From: Apostichopus japonicus
Lineage: Eukaryota > Echinodermata > Holothuroidea > Aspidochirotida > Stichopodidae
Reading direction: 5' to 3'
Assembly: GCF_037975245.1 (NCBI RefSeq)
Contig: NC_092583.1
Location: 6,959,264 to 7,023,263, forward strand
Length of the DNA stretch: 64,000 nucleotides
The notes under the pieces were generated by a model. The model did no database searches, was not told where the DNA came from, and was given only the letters and a program-made list of their open reading frames with translations. Positions within the stretch are counted from its first letter, which is position 1; the number at the start of each line of letters is the position of its first letter. This document shows positions 25,801 to 37,800 of the stretch, in pieces. Both the position numbers and the translations under genes were made by a program.

Positions 25801-28761
25801 ATGTTTTGCTGTCTACTTTATAATTGTTTTCCACTTTCAAACTATTTTAGTATAAACAAACTGTTTGAACTCTTCCCTAACCTTTGAACCCTTTTGATTC
25901 ACCCTTTGCACTCAGTGTGTTGATTAAAACATTTTAAAAATAGTGCATGCATTCTTTACCTCTTTTGAAAGGAGAAGTTGTGTAAAAAAAGGAGAAAAGT
26001 AGATTTTGCTGCAGGGTGCATATGTACCTTAATGGAGGTTCTGTCACCCTTAGAGGTGATGGGTACTGAAAACTAACATCAGCTGTGGGTCCTGTACTAT
26101 TCATCTGTTGATTGGTAGACCATCATGCAGACAATGGATCTACAGTCATAAGTTGTCGTCATTTCAAAGTACAGTAACTATTTGTTAACAAGAATGAATG
26201 TGGAAGGGTTTTGGATCAATGCAATAAGTTCCCTTCATTGTCATGCCCTAACCATCCCATCACCTCACTTCCCAGTCTCTGTATCATTGATAATTGTTCC
26301 CATATGTTGCTAAAGAACGCAACTGTGATCTCCATGATACAGCTCATTCTTTATACTGGTTTTTAGAGAGTAGATGGTGTCTTGTGTAATTATATTGTGC
26401 AAATACTTCTCAAACTGAGGAAGAACCATCTAGGGTTTGGAATTCTCTCCTCCATAAATAAATGAAGTAACCTTGATCCATCACTGTTGGAGGTGGTTTA
26501 GGGTTATGAATAATTGTAAACAAACCTTTTAATTACTGATGAAATATGAAATAAAGTAGAAGTCAGATCATCAAAATGAATTAGTTCAATGTTTGGTATT
26601 CATGCTATACTCTGTACCCTAGGTAGTTTTCATAGAAGTGTTTAATATTTGATCCATTTTATGTGATATTTAAATATTTAATAGTGAAGATTTGTTACCC
26701 CAATAGACCTATGTATCTTCCTTTCTTCATGGAAGGTGTTTATGTCACTTTTGGTAATCTGACAAAAGGTGCCCAGTAAGTTAATTAATGCTGAAATGTT
26801 TGTGCTCAGAATCAGATGCGTCAATCTTCCTTGACAACTCAACCCCTTACAGTTTATCAATACAACGATAGTGCTGCAAACGGTTCAGCATTTCTCAGTA
26901 CAAATGCTGTATCTTATTTTATAAAGGTTACATGCAGTATGTCATCTCAGTAAAAATGTGATATCTTACTGTATAAAGGTTACATGCAGTATGTCATCTC
27001 AGTAAAAATGTGATATCTTACTGTATAAAGGTTACATGCAGTATGTCATCTCAGTAAAAATGTGATATCTTACTGTATAAAGGTTACATGCAGTATGTCA
27101 TCTTGGTACAAATGTGATATCTAACTGTATAAAGGAGACATGCAGTTTGTCATCTCAGTAAAAATGTGATATCTTACTGTATAAAGGTTACATGCAGTAT
27201 GTCATCTTGGTAAAAATGTGATATCTTACTGTATAAAGATTACATGCAGTATGTCATCTCAGTACAAATGTGATATCTTACTGTATAAAGGAGACATGCA
27301 GTTTGTCATCTGTCTGGAATTTTGGACTATCTATAGATTGTTTTATTTTAACAAACTACTGTAAAACATGTTGCATATTCAATGGTTCCTTAAAGTATTA
27401 TTTGTTCTATGTAATCAGTTCATTGTTCTGGACACATATATAAATTAAGGTTAATTTTTTTTATGCTAAATTTAATGGTATTGGTCCTTTAATGGATAAA
27501 TGCCCATATACAGTAGCATGTCTTGGGGTATGCATCCCATAATCCCTTGTCCCCCTCGCTCTGCTCTCCCCTCCCTCCTTTCCTCATCCTTCCTCCCCCC
27601 AATGCCCTTCCCCCCAACCAATGCATGATAAATGCAGCTTCTTACTTTGAATCTGCTGTGAACCTAGATATTTATTGTACATATGAATATTGTACAGAAA
27701 GTCAGCTCCATTTTACTACTCAGCTTGTTCTTTTTCTGTTCTTATCAGTTCACTGTTATTTATATATATATATAGCCCCCCCCCCCCCCTCAAACAAACA
27801 ATGACCTTCCTTTTCATTTAAATTAAATGTTGTGTCTACAAAGAAAATTATTTCTTGCATCAGCGTTTCAGAATCTTAGCTTACTTAGGACTTAGGACAC
27901 TGATCAAATTCGCCGTTAACACAGCTATCTATAAAAGACAAAGGATTCTTTCCGCTTTGAAATAAACGATTTGTGAAATATGCTTCTGGCAAAACCCGAG
28001 GTTCTATGGTTCCTCAAATGTCACTAAAGTTCAAAACGGTATGAGGCATACAGTTTTTTAAAATGCGGATGTGTGCCCCATTTCGTAAGGGGAACAAATA
28101 GATGGAAACATTTTGCTCGTTACTTCAAACGTTTGTTTGATTTAGTAGATCTATCATTAATGTCGCCCTCTCTCTCTCTTGCGTTGGTAGGTCCTTGACG
28201 TCGGATGGCACGATTCTCTGGCTCCTCCTCTAGAGAGGCTCTGTAGCATCTGCAAACAAATTGAAACTTGGTTGAAGAAAGATTCTCAGAATGTAGCCGT
28301 GTTGCACTGTAAGGTAAGATACTATATGTAATCTGAAAGGTAAAAAAAATAATATTTGGAGGGCCTGTTTGTTTGACAGAATTATTTCAGTTTAACTTGA
28401 GGGTATCCAATCATATCAAATCATAGAAAAAGCTTGATCAGAACTAACCAAATTTACAAACTCAATTCAAATTACAGATTTAAAGGTATATTGCAGGTTG
28501 GAATGTTACGGAACAAACTTGTCATTTCTGTGTGAGATTGAACGAAACTTTAAAATATTCCTCATGCCATAAAAATTAAAAAGGAATCCTTGGTGATGGA
28601 AAAGTTGATAATATTCTTATTTATTCCTTCTCGTCTGAAGTTGCAGTTTCTGCCTGTAGCAAACCTGGCGTCTCTCAATAAATGCAACCTATATATAGGC
28701 CCGGGTTCGAATCTCGGTGGAGCTTTTTCACTGTTCTGGATTTTCCAACTCATTACGATTT

Positions 28762-28804
<43 letters not shown>

Positions 28805-31800
28805 TAAAGCCGATTCACAATATAAGTATGTGCATCCTGTCATGTACTTGTAAGCTTCTTAAATATGTTTCTTTCATGTGATTAATATGCTACAACATTG
28901 ATTTGGAGCATTTACCCCTAGGGCCTGTAGACGGAACATTAATCTGAGGCTTGACTTTCATACAAGCTTCTGCAAGTGGAATAGACTTGTATTTTGGATC
29001 TTAGGCTCACAAGGATTTGAAGTGGAAAACTGTCTGACTTCTGTACCAAATGGGTTTTACTGCACATATTGGAGTCTGTGCAAAATCAATGGTAGCATGT
29101 ATAATCAGAGTACCACAGATATTGCATACTGTGGTGTGAATTCTCCTCAGTGTGCAAACAAATTGTTCAGAGGTACTCCTTCCCTAGATGCTATGATTGT
29201 ATGGAGAGGTCTAGGTTCAAACACTGTTTTTTTGTCTGAGTCATAAGTTGATGTTGCTGATCGCCTGTTATTTCTCCCATTGTATGATTATTATCCCAGG
29301 AATTTTCTCCGGCTCTCCTTTTCTCCCTATTGTCACCTGTTCCAGGGCCTCAATGATAATTTTAACCTGTTGAAAATATTATCTTGGACCTCAAGTAAAG
29401 AAATGTTTGTCTTCTGTCCCAAGGGGAATTTTGGAGGAAAGGAAAATAGTTTCTGTTATGTGATGGAATCTTGATTAAAGCTGCCCTGCCTTTGGAGATA
29501 AGTCTTGTAAACCAGAGGGAACTGCTACCACAGGAGTGTTATGGCAAGATGTTTGAATGGCAAACCTGGACAATTTGTGACATGGTTGAACAGTATCTGA
29601 AATCTTGATTAGGAATGGAAGTGAGAAATACAATAAGGGGATCAGGGAAGGGAGAAACAAAATTATTTCCCTCCCATTTCCCACACCTTTCAAGCTGATA
29701 CTATGTACCCTGTGTCCTTGAAAATTATACCTAGAATGTATAGATTCAAAGAACAGAAATGTTAAATTGGAGTAGTCCCCTTCACTTACTGAAAGGGATA
29801 GAAGCAAGGTATGTGGGTATAAGGTGGGTCATGTTAGAGGGAAAGAAGGTAAAAGGTGGGTCATGTTAGAGGGTAAAAGGTGGGTCATGTCAGAGGTAAA
29901 AGGTGGGTCATGTTATAGGGAAGAATGATAAAAGGTGGGTAATGGTAAAGGTTCGGAGGGTATAAAGGTGGGTGGGTCATGTTAGAGGGAAGGAGGGTGA
30001 AAGGTGGGTCATGTTAGAGGGAAAGGTGTAAAAGTTGGGTCATGTTAGAGGGAAAGGGGGTAAAAGGTGGGTCATGTTTAAGGGAAGGAGGGTTTAAAGG
30101 TGGGTCATGTTAGAGGGAACGAGGTTAAAAGGTGTGTCGTTTTAGAGGGAAGAGGGCAAAAGTTGGTCATGTTAGAAGGAAGGAGAATATTAAGCTTTAA
30201 TTTCCCCAAAATTTAAAACGGTCATAAAGAGTAGTGAACTGAATTGTTACAAGAGTAAACACATTTTCTTGTCAAGATGAAAGACATTAACTAATCTTTG
30301 CAAGATTTAATTTCTGAAAGAAGTAACCTCAAATTTTTTGATGAAATAGCAATAGAAGTAACTTCATGGTTGAATTGTTTCATTTCCAACTTCTTTAGGG
30401 ACAAGTACAATGCATTCATCTTTTCTGGTCAATTCTGGTAATTTTTAAATCTGTTGGATGTTACAACTCAATCATTTTAGAAATGTGATGTTTAATGATG
30501 TTTTTACTCTTTTCTCTCACAGGGAAGCAGATCTCCCATCGGTGTTGTGGTCTTAGCTTACATGAACTACATCAATATAACTGCAAAGTAAGTACCTGTG
30601 CTGGGAGAGACGGGCAAATTACCATCAGAAAGTGTCTTGGTGTAACTTAATTGGTTCTATTTTTAAATGTCTGGATTATTTAAGTCTTAATTTGTTAATT
30701 GAACAGGCTGATGATAAAAATAACAAAACTTGCCTGATACCAAGTAAGTAAGCAAATGTGCATATTTTATTTTTGCATCAGGTCATGTCATATAAAAGCA
30801 AATAGGTATATAAAGTTGGTACAACATGCCATTACTACATACATAGGAAAGTATCAAAGACGATATGCTACAAAACATTTCTCAGGCTTGCACCATGGTG
30901 GAAATATTAAATCAGAAAATGTTAGCAAAATCCTAGATGCACAACTGACATTTGCTTGTGGCATTGCCCTTTTGGTGAGAAAATAAGTATTGATGTTTCA
31001 GTTCATCAAAATTTGATATGATAAATGAGTTACATTGTGAATGCATGTAACCCAACTGCTCTAAAGAAATATTCCCAGGACATACTCTCTGATACCTAAG
31101 GAGAATATTAAATTATTCTAGCAGTTGAAGACCCCCACCCATCCTCTCCCCCCCCCCCCTTCTTGGTATCTAATTAAACCCTAAGATAGATATTTGAAGG
31201 ATATGATTTTCACATGTTTTGTTTGAGACAGCCAATTGCCACAATGAATACTCCTTTAATATCAACATTTCCTCTGGTTCTCTCTACGTCTCTCTACCTT
31301 TCAGTTCCGAGACTACTCTGGACAGATATGCTATGAAGAGGTTCATGGAAGCCAAGACTGACAGACACGTTCAACCGTCGCAGTTCCGTTATGAAGAGTA
31401 CTTCACTGGACTTCTAACTGGTGCAATTTCCATAAACAGTGCTCCATTGTACCTGCACCATATTGTCATCCACGGAGTTCCAAACTACGATGCTAATGGA
31501 GGTAGAGATTTATAGTAATTACTAGTATGTATGTATGTATGTATGTATGGGTGTGTGTATGTATGTATGTATTTTAGACCCTCCTGCAAGCAGGAACTCA
31601 CAAAGAAGCCTCATTGGCTTATCAAAGCCTTAAGCTGACCGAAGTCAGTCTCTTACATTCATATTTAACGTCCATGATCATAATTGTCAATTGTCAACAA
31701 CTCTGTAACTGGACGACATACTTTAATCTTGGAGTGACTCAAACTCGGGACCTTATGATTGGAAGGCACCAGCGTTAACCACTGAGCTAACACTCCTGTA

Positions 31801-34800
31801 TAGCTTTAGCAATTATTACAGACTGTAGTAAAATGTGTGAATTCAAGTCATAGTTGTGATACAAATGCTGCAGTTTGTGATTTTGATAGAATAAACAGAT
31901 AATAAAGCCCTGCATCTATGAGAAAGTGAAAGATTGTAACATCGTAATGTCAATATTTTGAAACCCTGGAGATGACTTTCAAACAGTAAGGTATTTGGTT
32001 TTTACTAACAGTAAACCATGATCTAAACGATCATAAGTTCTCTTCAGTTTTGAAATTACCATTTGTCTTCCTCTCGGATTCATCTCTGAATCAAAACCTC
32101 ATCATTTTTTGTCCCGGAGGGACAATGTACTGTGAACCATTGTGGCTTCACACCTGATATGTTAAGGACAGTACATGTAAGATGCAGAATTTGGTCAAAG
32201 TTAGACTGTGACTGAATGCATGGAAAAATTTGTCAGTCCTGTTTGTATTTCACCTTCATGGAATTAGTGTGAACCTGTAACAAGTTGTGACCATGTTACT
32301 TATGAGTATGTCTACCTCTTTGTTCTCATCGGGTGTAATTGTTCATAATTTAAGGTGAACCATCACAGCATCATGTTTTCTGTCTTTGTTAACTTTGCAG
32401 GCTGCAGACCTTTCATTAGGTTGTACCAAGGAATGCAGACAGTGTACACATCCGGTGTATAGTAAGTACTCTGTTAATCTCTCTATATAACCCCTTCATT
32501 CCTGGCATTACAGAGGCCTCCATGATAGCTGAGAGGTTAATTGGAAGAAGATTCCATCAGGAATATTATAGAGCACAGAGGATGTCACCAAAGTATTTAA
32601 AAGTATCATCAATACTACCTACAAATTTTAGCTAAATGTTTGTATGTACTAGCTGTGTGGAGATTTTGACTAACCAAGTGATTCGCTGATATTGAAAGTG
32701 ACCATATTATACAACTTCCCCCCCCCCCCCTCGCCCACCCTCTCCCCACTGAAGAAACATGCTTTGCGGAGTAAGTGACAGTAAAAAAAAAAAATTCTGA
32801 GCTGAGCCTATGCTGTGCTCTTTAAGGAACTTGCCATCAAAGACCCCATTGGTAAGTCATTTCTATTGGTTTGAACAATATTGTCAGACAGTAGAAAACC
32901 CAAAATATCGGAGACACAAAACCATCCTCATAGGACCAGACTGGGTAGCCCTCTTTCCGTGAGAGATAAAAAGTAATTTGTATGAAATAGCTCTATTGCA
33001 TGTGAGAATTTTCTGCAGGTGGTGGAAACTTTGCCAAATTGTTTCTAATGATGTAGTAATTGTACTTTTGGCTGTTGCTATGGTGTAAGAGAATCTCTGG
33101 AGTCTAACTGGCTGGTCAAATCTAGGCCTGTTTCAGAAACTTAATCCATGAAGCATGCTAGTGAAAATATTTTTTGGTAGATATTTGGCATATGGGAATA
33201 TTTTGGAATGTGAAGGAGTGGTTAGAGCACAGTTTCGGTAAACTTTAAATGACTTGATTGTGTCTTCTGAGTTTCACATTCATAAAAATTCACAACATCA
33301 GCTTCAAGTACCACTGTTAGTAGCTCTGGAGACATATAAACCGGTATAAATGGATTTAATGTGCTCAGTGCTAATGAAGTTCGACATGGATGTAAAATTG
33401 CTACATTTCCTTATGTTTAGTAGTATATGACATATATATGCTGAATATGAGAACTTAGAATCTTGAATTTGTTCTCAAAATGTTCAAAGTTTAAATAAAT
33501 CGTCATTTATGATCTTACATTGTGGGTTGACTTTCAGCAAATCGTATTTTGGAGGTAGCACCAACCATCTTTTTAACCTCTCTGATCTATATTTGAAATG
33601 CAATAGGTTCTTGACTTCTTTGTCAGGGTATGTAAATAAGTCACATAGCAGAGCATATTAACAACAAATCTGTCCTGTAATCTCATTGTTATTAATGTAA
33701 ACACACCCCTGCTGGAATATACCTGATCATCTCTAAGTTCAAGGGTAATTCTTCCCATCAGCTCTAACCTACGAATGCCAATCATATTTTGTTATTCCTT
33801 GCTGGAGTCAAAAGAAATCTAAGTGATGATGATGGTGTCTGTGTGTGTGATACTTGCTTGTAAACACAATAACTCAAAAAGTTAATGGTGCATTCACTTC
33901 ATACTTGGTGTGTGCATAGTCTTGTTCTGTGAAGTTCAATTGAAATCGGGTGGAGGGCAAAGGTCATTTGTGGTCAACATTTAAGTGAAAGTCTGAGAAT
34001 TTTGTAAGTACGATAAGGCAAGAAAGTACATCGTTCTTGAACTTAATACTTAGTAGTAGATCCAGCTTGGTGAGTACAAAGACCCTATTGTAATTGGTAG
34101 AGGTCAAAGGTCACATGAGGTCAACAGACATCAAAGTATGAAAACCTTTAAACATGATAACGCTACACTCAATCTGTGAATTCTCCAGTGCTATGATTTT
34201 CTTGTGGTGAACATAGTTTGGTCAACTTCAGTTCAGTTTAGTTCTACAGGTCTTCAACGAAACATACCTGGCATCCAGGTAATGAAATCTGGTTCAGTGT
34301 TCATACTCTTGCTTGAAATGTGCACTTAAACCTCCTATCAGTTGTCACCCTCTTGAGCTTCAAGGGTTCAACAGTTTATCTGAATTGGTGGAAAACTTGG
34401 CCATTTTCTCAGAAGAATTTCACAGTGTATAAAGCTTTATTAAGTACTGTAGGCCTGCCATTTGCAAATTCCATCAGAGGTTACATATAGTTTGCTAACA
34501 TTCTGATGGTCAAGGTCACAAGTTCAATGCGAGGTGTGAACAATAATCAGAGGCTAAAAATAGAGGGCTTATGGGACTTAATGGGTTAAATGCACAATCT
34601 CAATATTTATCATGGAAACTCATGTTTAGATGCAAAATGCAGCTTACATATGAAAATGAAAGTAATCAAATGGAATGAATTAATCTACTCTGTAAGCGGC
34701 TTATTTATCACCTCAGTAACATTCTTACTCTTTCAGTACTGTGCCAGAGGGGACAACTAAATTTGTGATTACCTTGGACAAAGCTTTGCCTTTGAGGGGT

Positions 34801-37800
34801 GACATTTTGGTGAGATTTCTTTATTTGTTTCTGTTTTGTTTTTATATTGTATGATTCCACTCAAGGTTGGTATTGCCAGTGTCAATTTCAATTTGAGCTG
34901 TATTCTCACAGAATGTGTTAGTTTGAAAATGTTTAGTAATTTATTTACAAATACACCCCTGCTGTGGGTAAACTATTGAATAAAAGTATTGGCAGTCATG
35001 TGCAGGAGTAAGAAGTAACATGATATGGAAAACAGTCTGTGAGGAGTGAATACCGCCAATGAAAATAAACTGTCATGGGTTAATGTTGTGTTGTTGGAAA
35101 GAACTGGGAAAAAATATTATGACCTGTGGGTATGTCTTAGGAGTTGGTAGCATCTGTTGAAAGACTTTAATACAACAATATCTCGAAAGTATAACTTAGA
35201 ATTCCTTTTGTCCTTGGTGGTTGCTGATGGTTGGAAAATTGGGAGTCAGAGAGAGGTTGATGGGAGTGGGGTCGGATTAAGGTTAAATATGTCAAACTTC
35301 TCATTTATTAGTTGCGAGGGTTTTGGTTTTCTTTAGCATCTCTTGGTATAATAAGGGGTATGCCCTGCTGTCAATGTAATCCTATGAAAATGTTTTTGGA
35401 AGCAGTTGGTCTAAAAAACCAAGTACTTAATATAAAAATACAGCATTTGTACATGCAGAAGAACACGCTGTTACCTCAAGTAGAAAAGTTAAGAAACAAA
35501 ACAAATGTTTGAGTTGACAGTGTTAAGTAATCAATTAATTAATATTCTTCCAGGGCTAGAGCAAAACATTGGTAGTAGGGAATATCAAAACCTCACTATA
35601 CCTAGATTAGAGTAATGGTTAGAACAGGCAGGTAGACCCAGTGCTCAGTGTTGTGGACAGGCGGGTAGACCCAGTGCTCAGTGTTTTGGACAGGCGGGTA
35701 GACCCAGTGCTCAGTGTTTTGGACAGGCGGGTAGACCCAGTGCTCAGTGTTTTAGATAGGTGGTTACACCCAGTGCTTAATGTTTAGGACAGGCCAGTAG
35801 ATGCAGTGCTCAAACCTTAGACCTTAAAGGGCCCACCATTTGGGCAGAGTTTTCTTCCATGCTTAGATAACCTGTGGTGTAGTCTTTCAGCCATTGTTCA
35901 CACAGCCAGTATCTCCAACTGTGTATCTTTGCTGTCATTGTTTCTCCAAAGGTCAAATGTTACCACAAGAAGTTCAGGTCCAGCACAAGAGATGTTGTCT
36001 TTCGTTGTCAGTTTCACACTACAGCGGTGGTAGAATACAGACTCTTGTTTGGAAAACAAGACCTCGATGATGCCTGTACAGGTAGGGCCCTGTTCTCTGG
36101 CTCTTTCTATTCAGACTATCAGAGAAATTTCTCTTCACATTAAATGAATGACAGAATTTCATACTAACAAGATTGATTAAATTGATCAAATCTATCTGTA
36201 ACAGTGATGGGCTCCCTGTTGGAGAAAACAGAACAAGAAAATGAAATCAATTTTTCACCCCAAAAAAGTACCTTGAAATTCAACAAATCATCTTAATTTT
36301 GAGAAATGCTTGGTAGGTACTGTAAAATTAACAATAACATTGATAAACAAACTCAAAAATTGCTGTAGTTATTTTGTGTGATCCTGTGAGCAGAAAGTAA
36401 ACATACACAAATGCCTTATTGCCGAAGAATCTGCGATTAATTTCATTATGTCGTTAGTCTTGACCACATTGTATAAAGCATGGATGAATGTCTGGCAAGG
36501 TCATTGCAAGTTATATCATTTTACAGCTAATATCCTGCTTAAGCAGCTGGTCATTTTCTGCAGAGATGTACTTTTTTTTTAACTTACATTACAGATGCAC
36601 GTTTCCCACCATTCACAAAGGTGGAGTTCATTTTCTCGTCGACTGGAGATAGCTTGCACAACAGTGATTATGTGTCACACAGTAACTTCCCTGTAGATAA
36701 CGGAGATGATCCACTTATAAGGTGGGATTCGTACGAAAATTTCAGCAAGTTAGTGGACGGTCTTGGTAAGTGGCTTACTTCTCTACTTACCATAACAAAA
36801 TCACTGTGCCCCAAGAGTTCCAGCAGGTTTCTAGACTTGCTTTGGGCTGTTTGTTCTTTTGATAAGCATTCTTTGAAACGTTTTGTGTAGATTACATTTA
36901 TTAGCTACTCTTTCTAGATTGAAATACTTGATTTGGCAGTCATTAACAAACTTTTAAGAGGCGCAAATAAATAAATATCAGGAACAGGATTCAAAACCCT
37001 TGACCTCAGTGAAGTAAGTCCTGTGCTCTAAAACTTGACCTATCCACCCATCTTGATCACAAGTCCTAGTAACCATTTCTTTGCTGGTATTAAGAGTCTG
37101 AAATCATAGTGCCTTGCATATTGTGTGGTCAGGGGTCCTTTCCAGAGATTATTTAAAACAACCCAGAAAGCCACAGGAAAAGGATTTTTCAATAGACATT
37201 CGCTTACATATATCGATATTTGTCCGCAGTATGCAAAACATGAACAAACTGCTAACTGGAAAATTAGAATAACATTTGAAAGAACACACAACTACAATTT
37301 CTGTCCTTATTTGCGATAGTAAATTTTAATCAAAGGCTTATTCTTTTGTGCATTTTCTTCACCAGATTCAGAACCTGAAAGTCCTCAGCCTAATGGTGGG
37401 AATAATAACAACCTTTCCCCTGGTCCTCATCAGAAGTACATTTATGTCTCTGATGGTAGTCCTTACGCACAGGTCCAAAAGACGCCCTCTTTCAGTAAAC
37501 CAAGTGAGCCTGTGATCTTACAACAATCTCATGAACCACAAGCTCATCATCAGCCCCCATCGAACACTCATGCTAATGGTCCTACCAGATCAAACCCCTA
37601 TAGCACCCATAATGGCCCCACTGCTGGGCCTTCTACAAGTAATGGGCCTACCAGTGGACCGTCGATGAAAGGGCCGCAGATGTCCGGTAACCCAGTCGAA
37701 CGCACGCCTAGCGGGCGACAGCTGGATTTCAAAGAGCAGCGAGAACTGGAGGAGTTACTCCGGGGCATTGAAGACACTAAGGGGTTGGGAGATGTAGCTG

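Larger units (their letters stand above)
18699..28190 (+). other. tensin intron, 9.5 kb
   Basis: The largest fully bounded intron in the gene. It holds a 127-bp duplication (20177), nested hAT-like elements (23370-24708), a 22-bp triplet (25702) and a 52-bp minisatellite (26888). Homopolymer C/G runs occur near 23245, 25596 and 27777. No host exon was recognised, and the coding phase across it is continuous without one. Confidence 0.7.

Noticed and set aside
26888-27310. Regular repeats with spacer-like units, CRISPR-like at first sight
   Set aside because: Units are contiguous tandem copies with no unique spacers, inside a eukaryotic intron, so it is a minisatellite.
28704-28713. Perfect B box suggesting a tRNA gene
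   Set aside because: No acceptor stem, anticodon arm or full cloverleaf. The SINE structure with (TA)n tail explains it better.
28562-28853. Overlapping open frames with Ile-Tyr repeats
   Set aside because: Translation of the (TA)n tail of a SINE. Not a gene.
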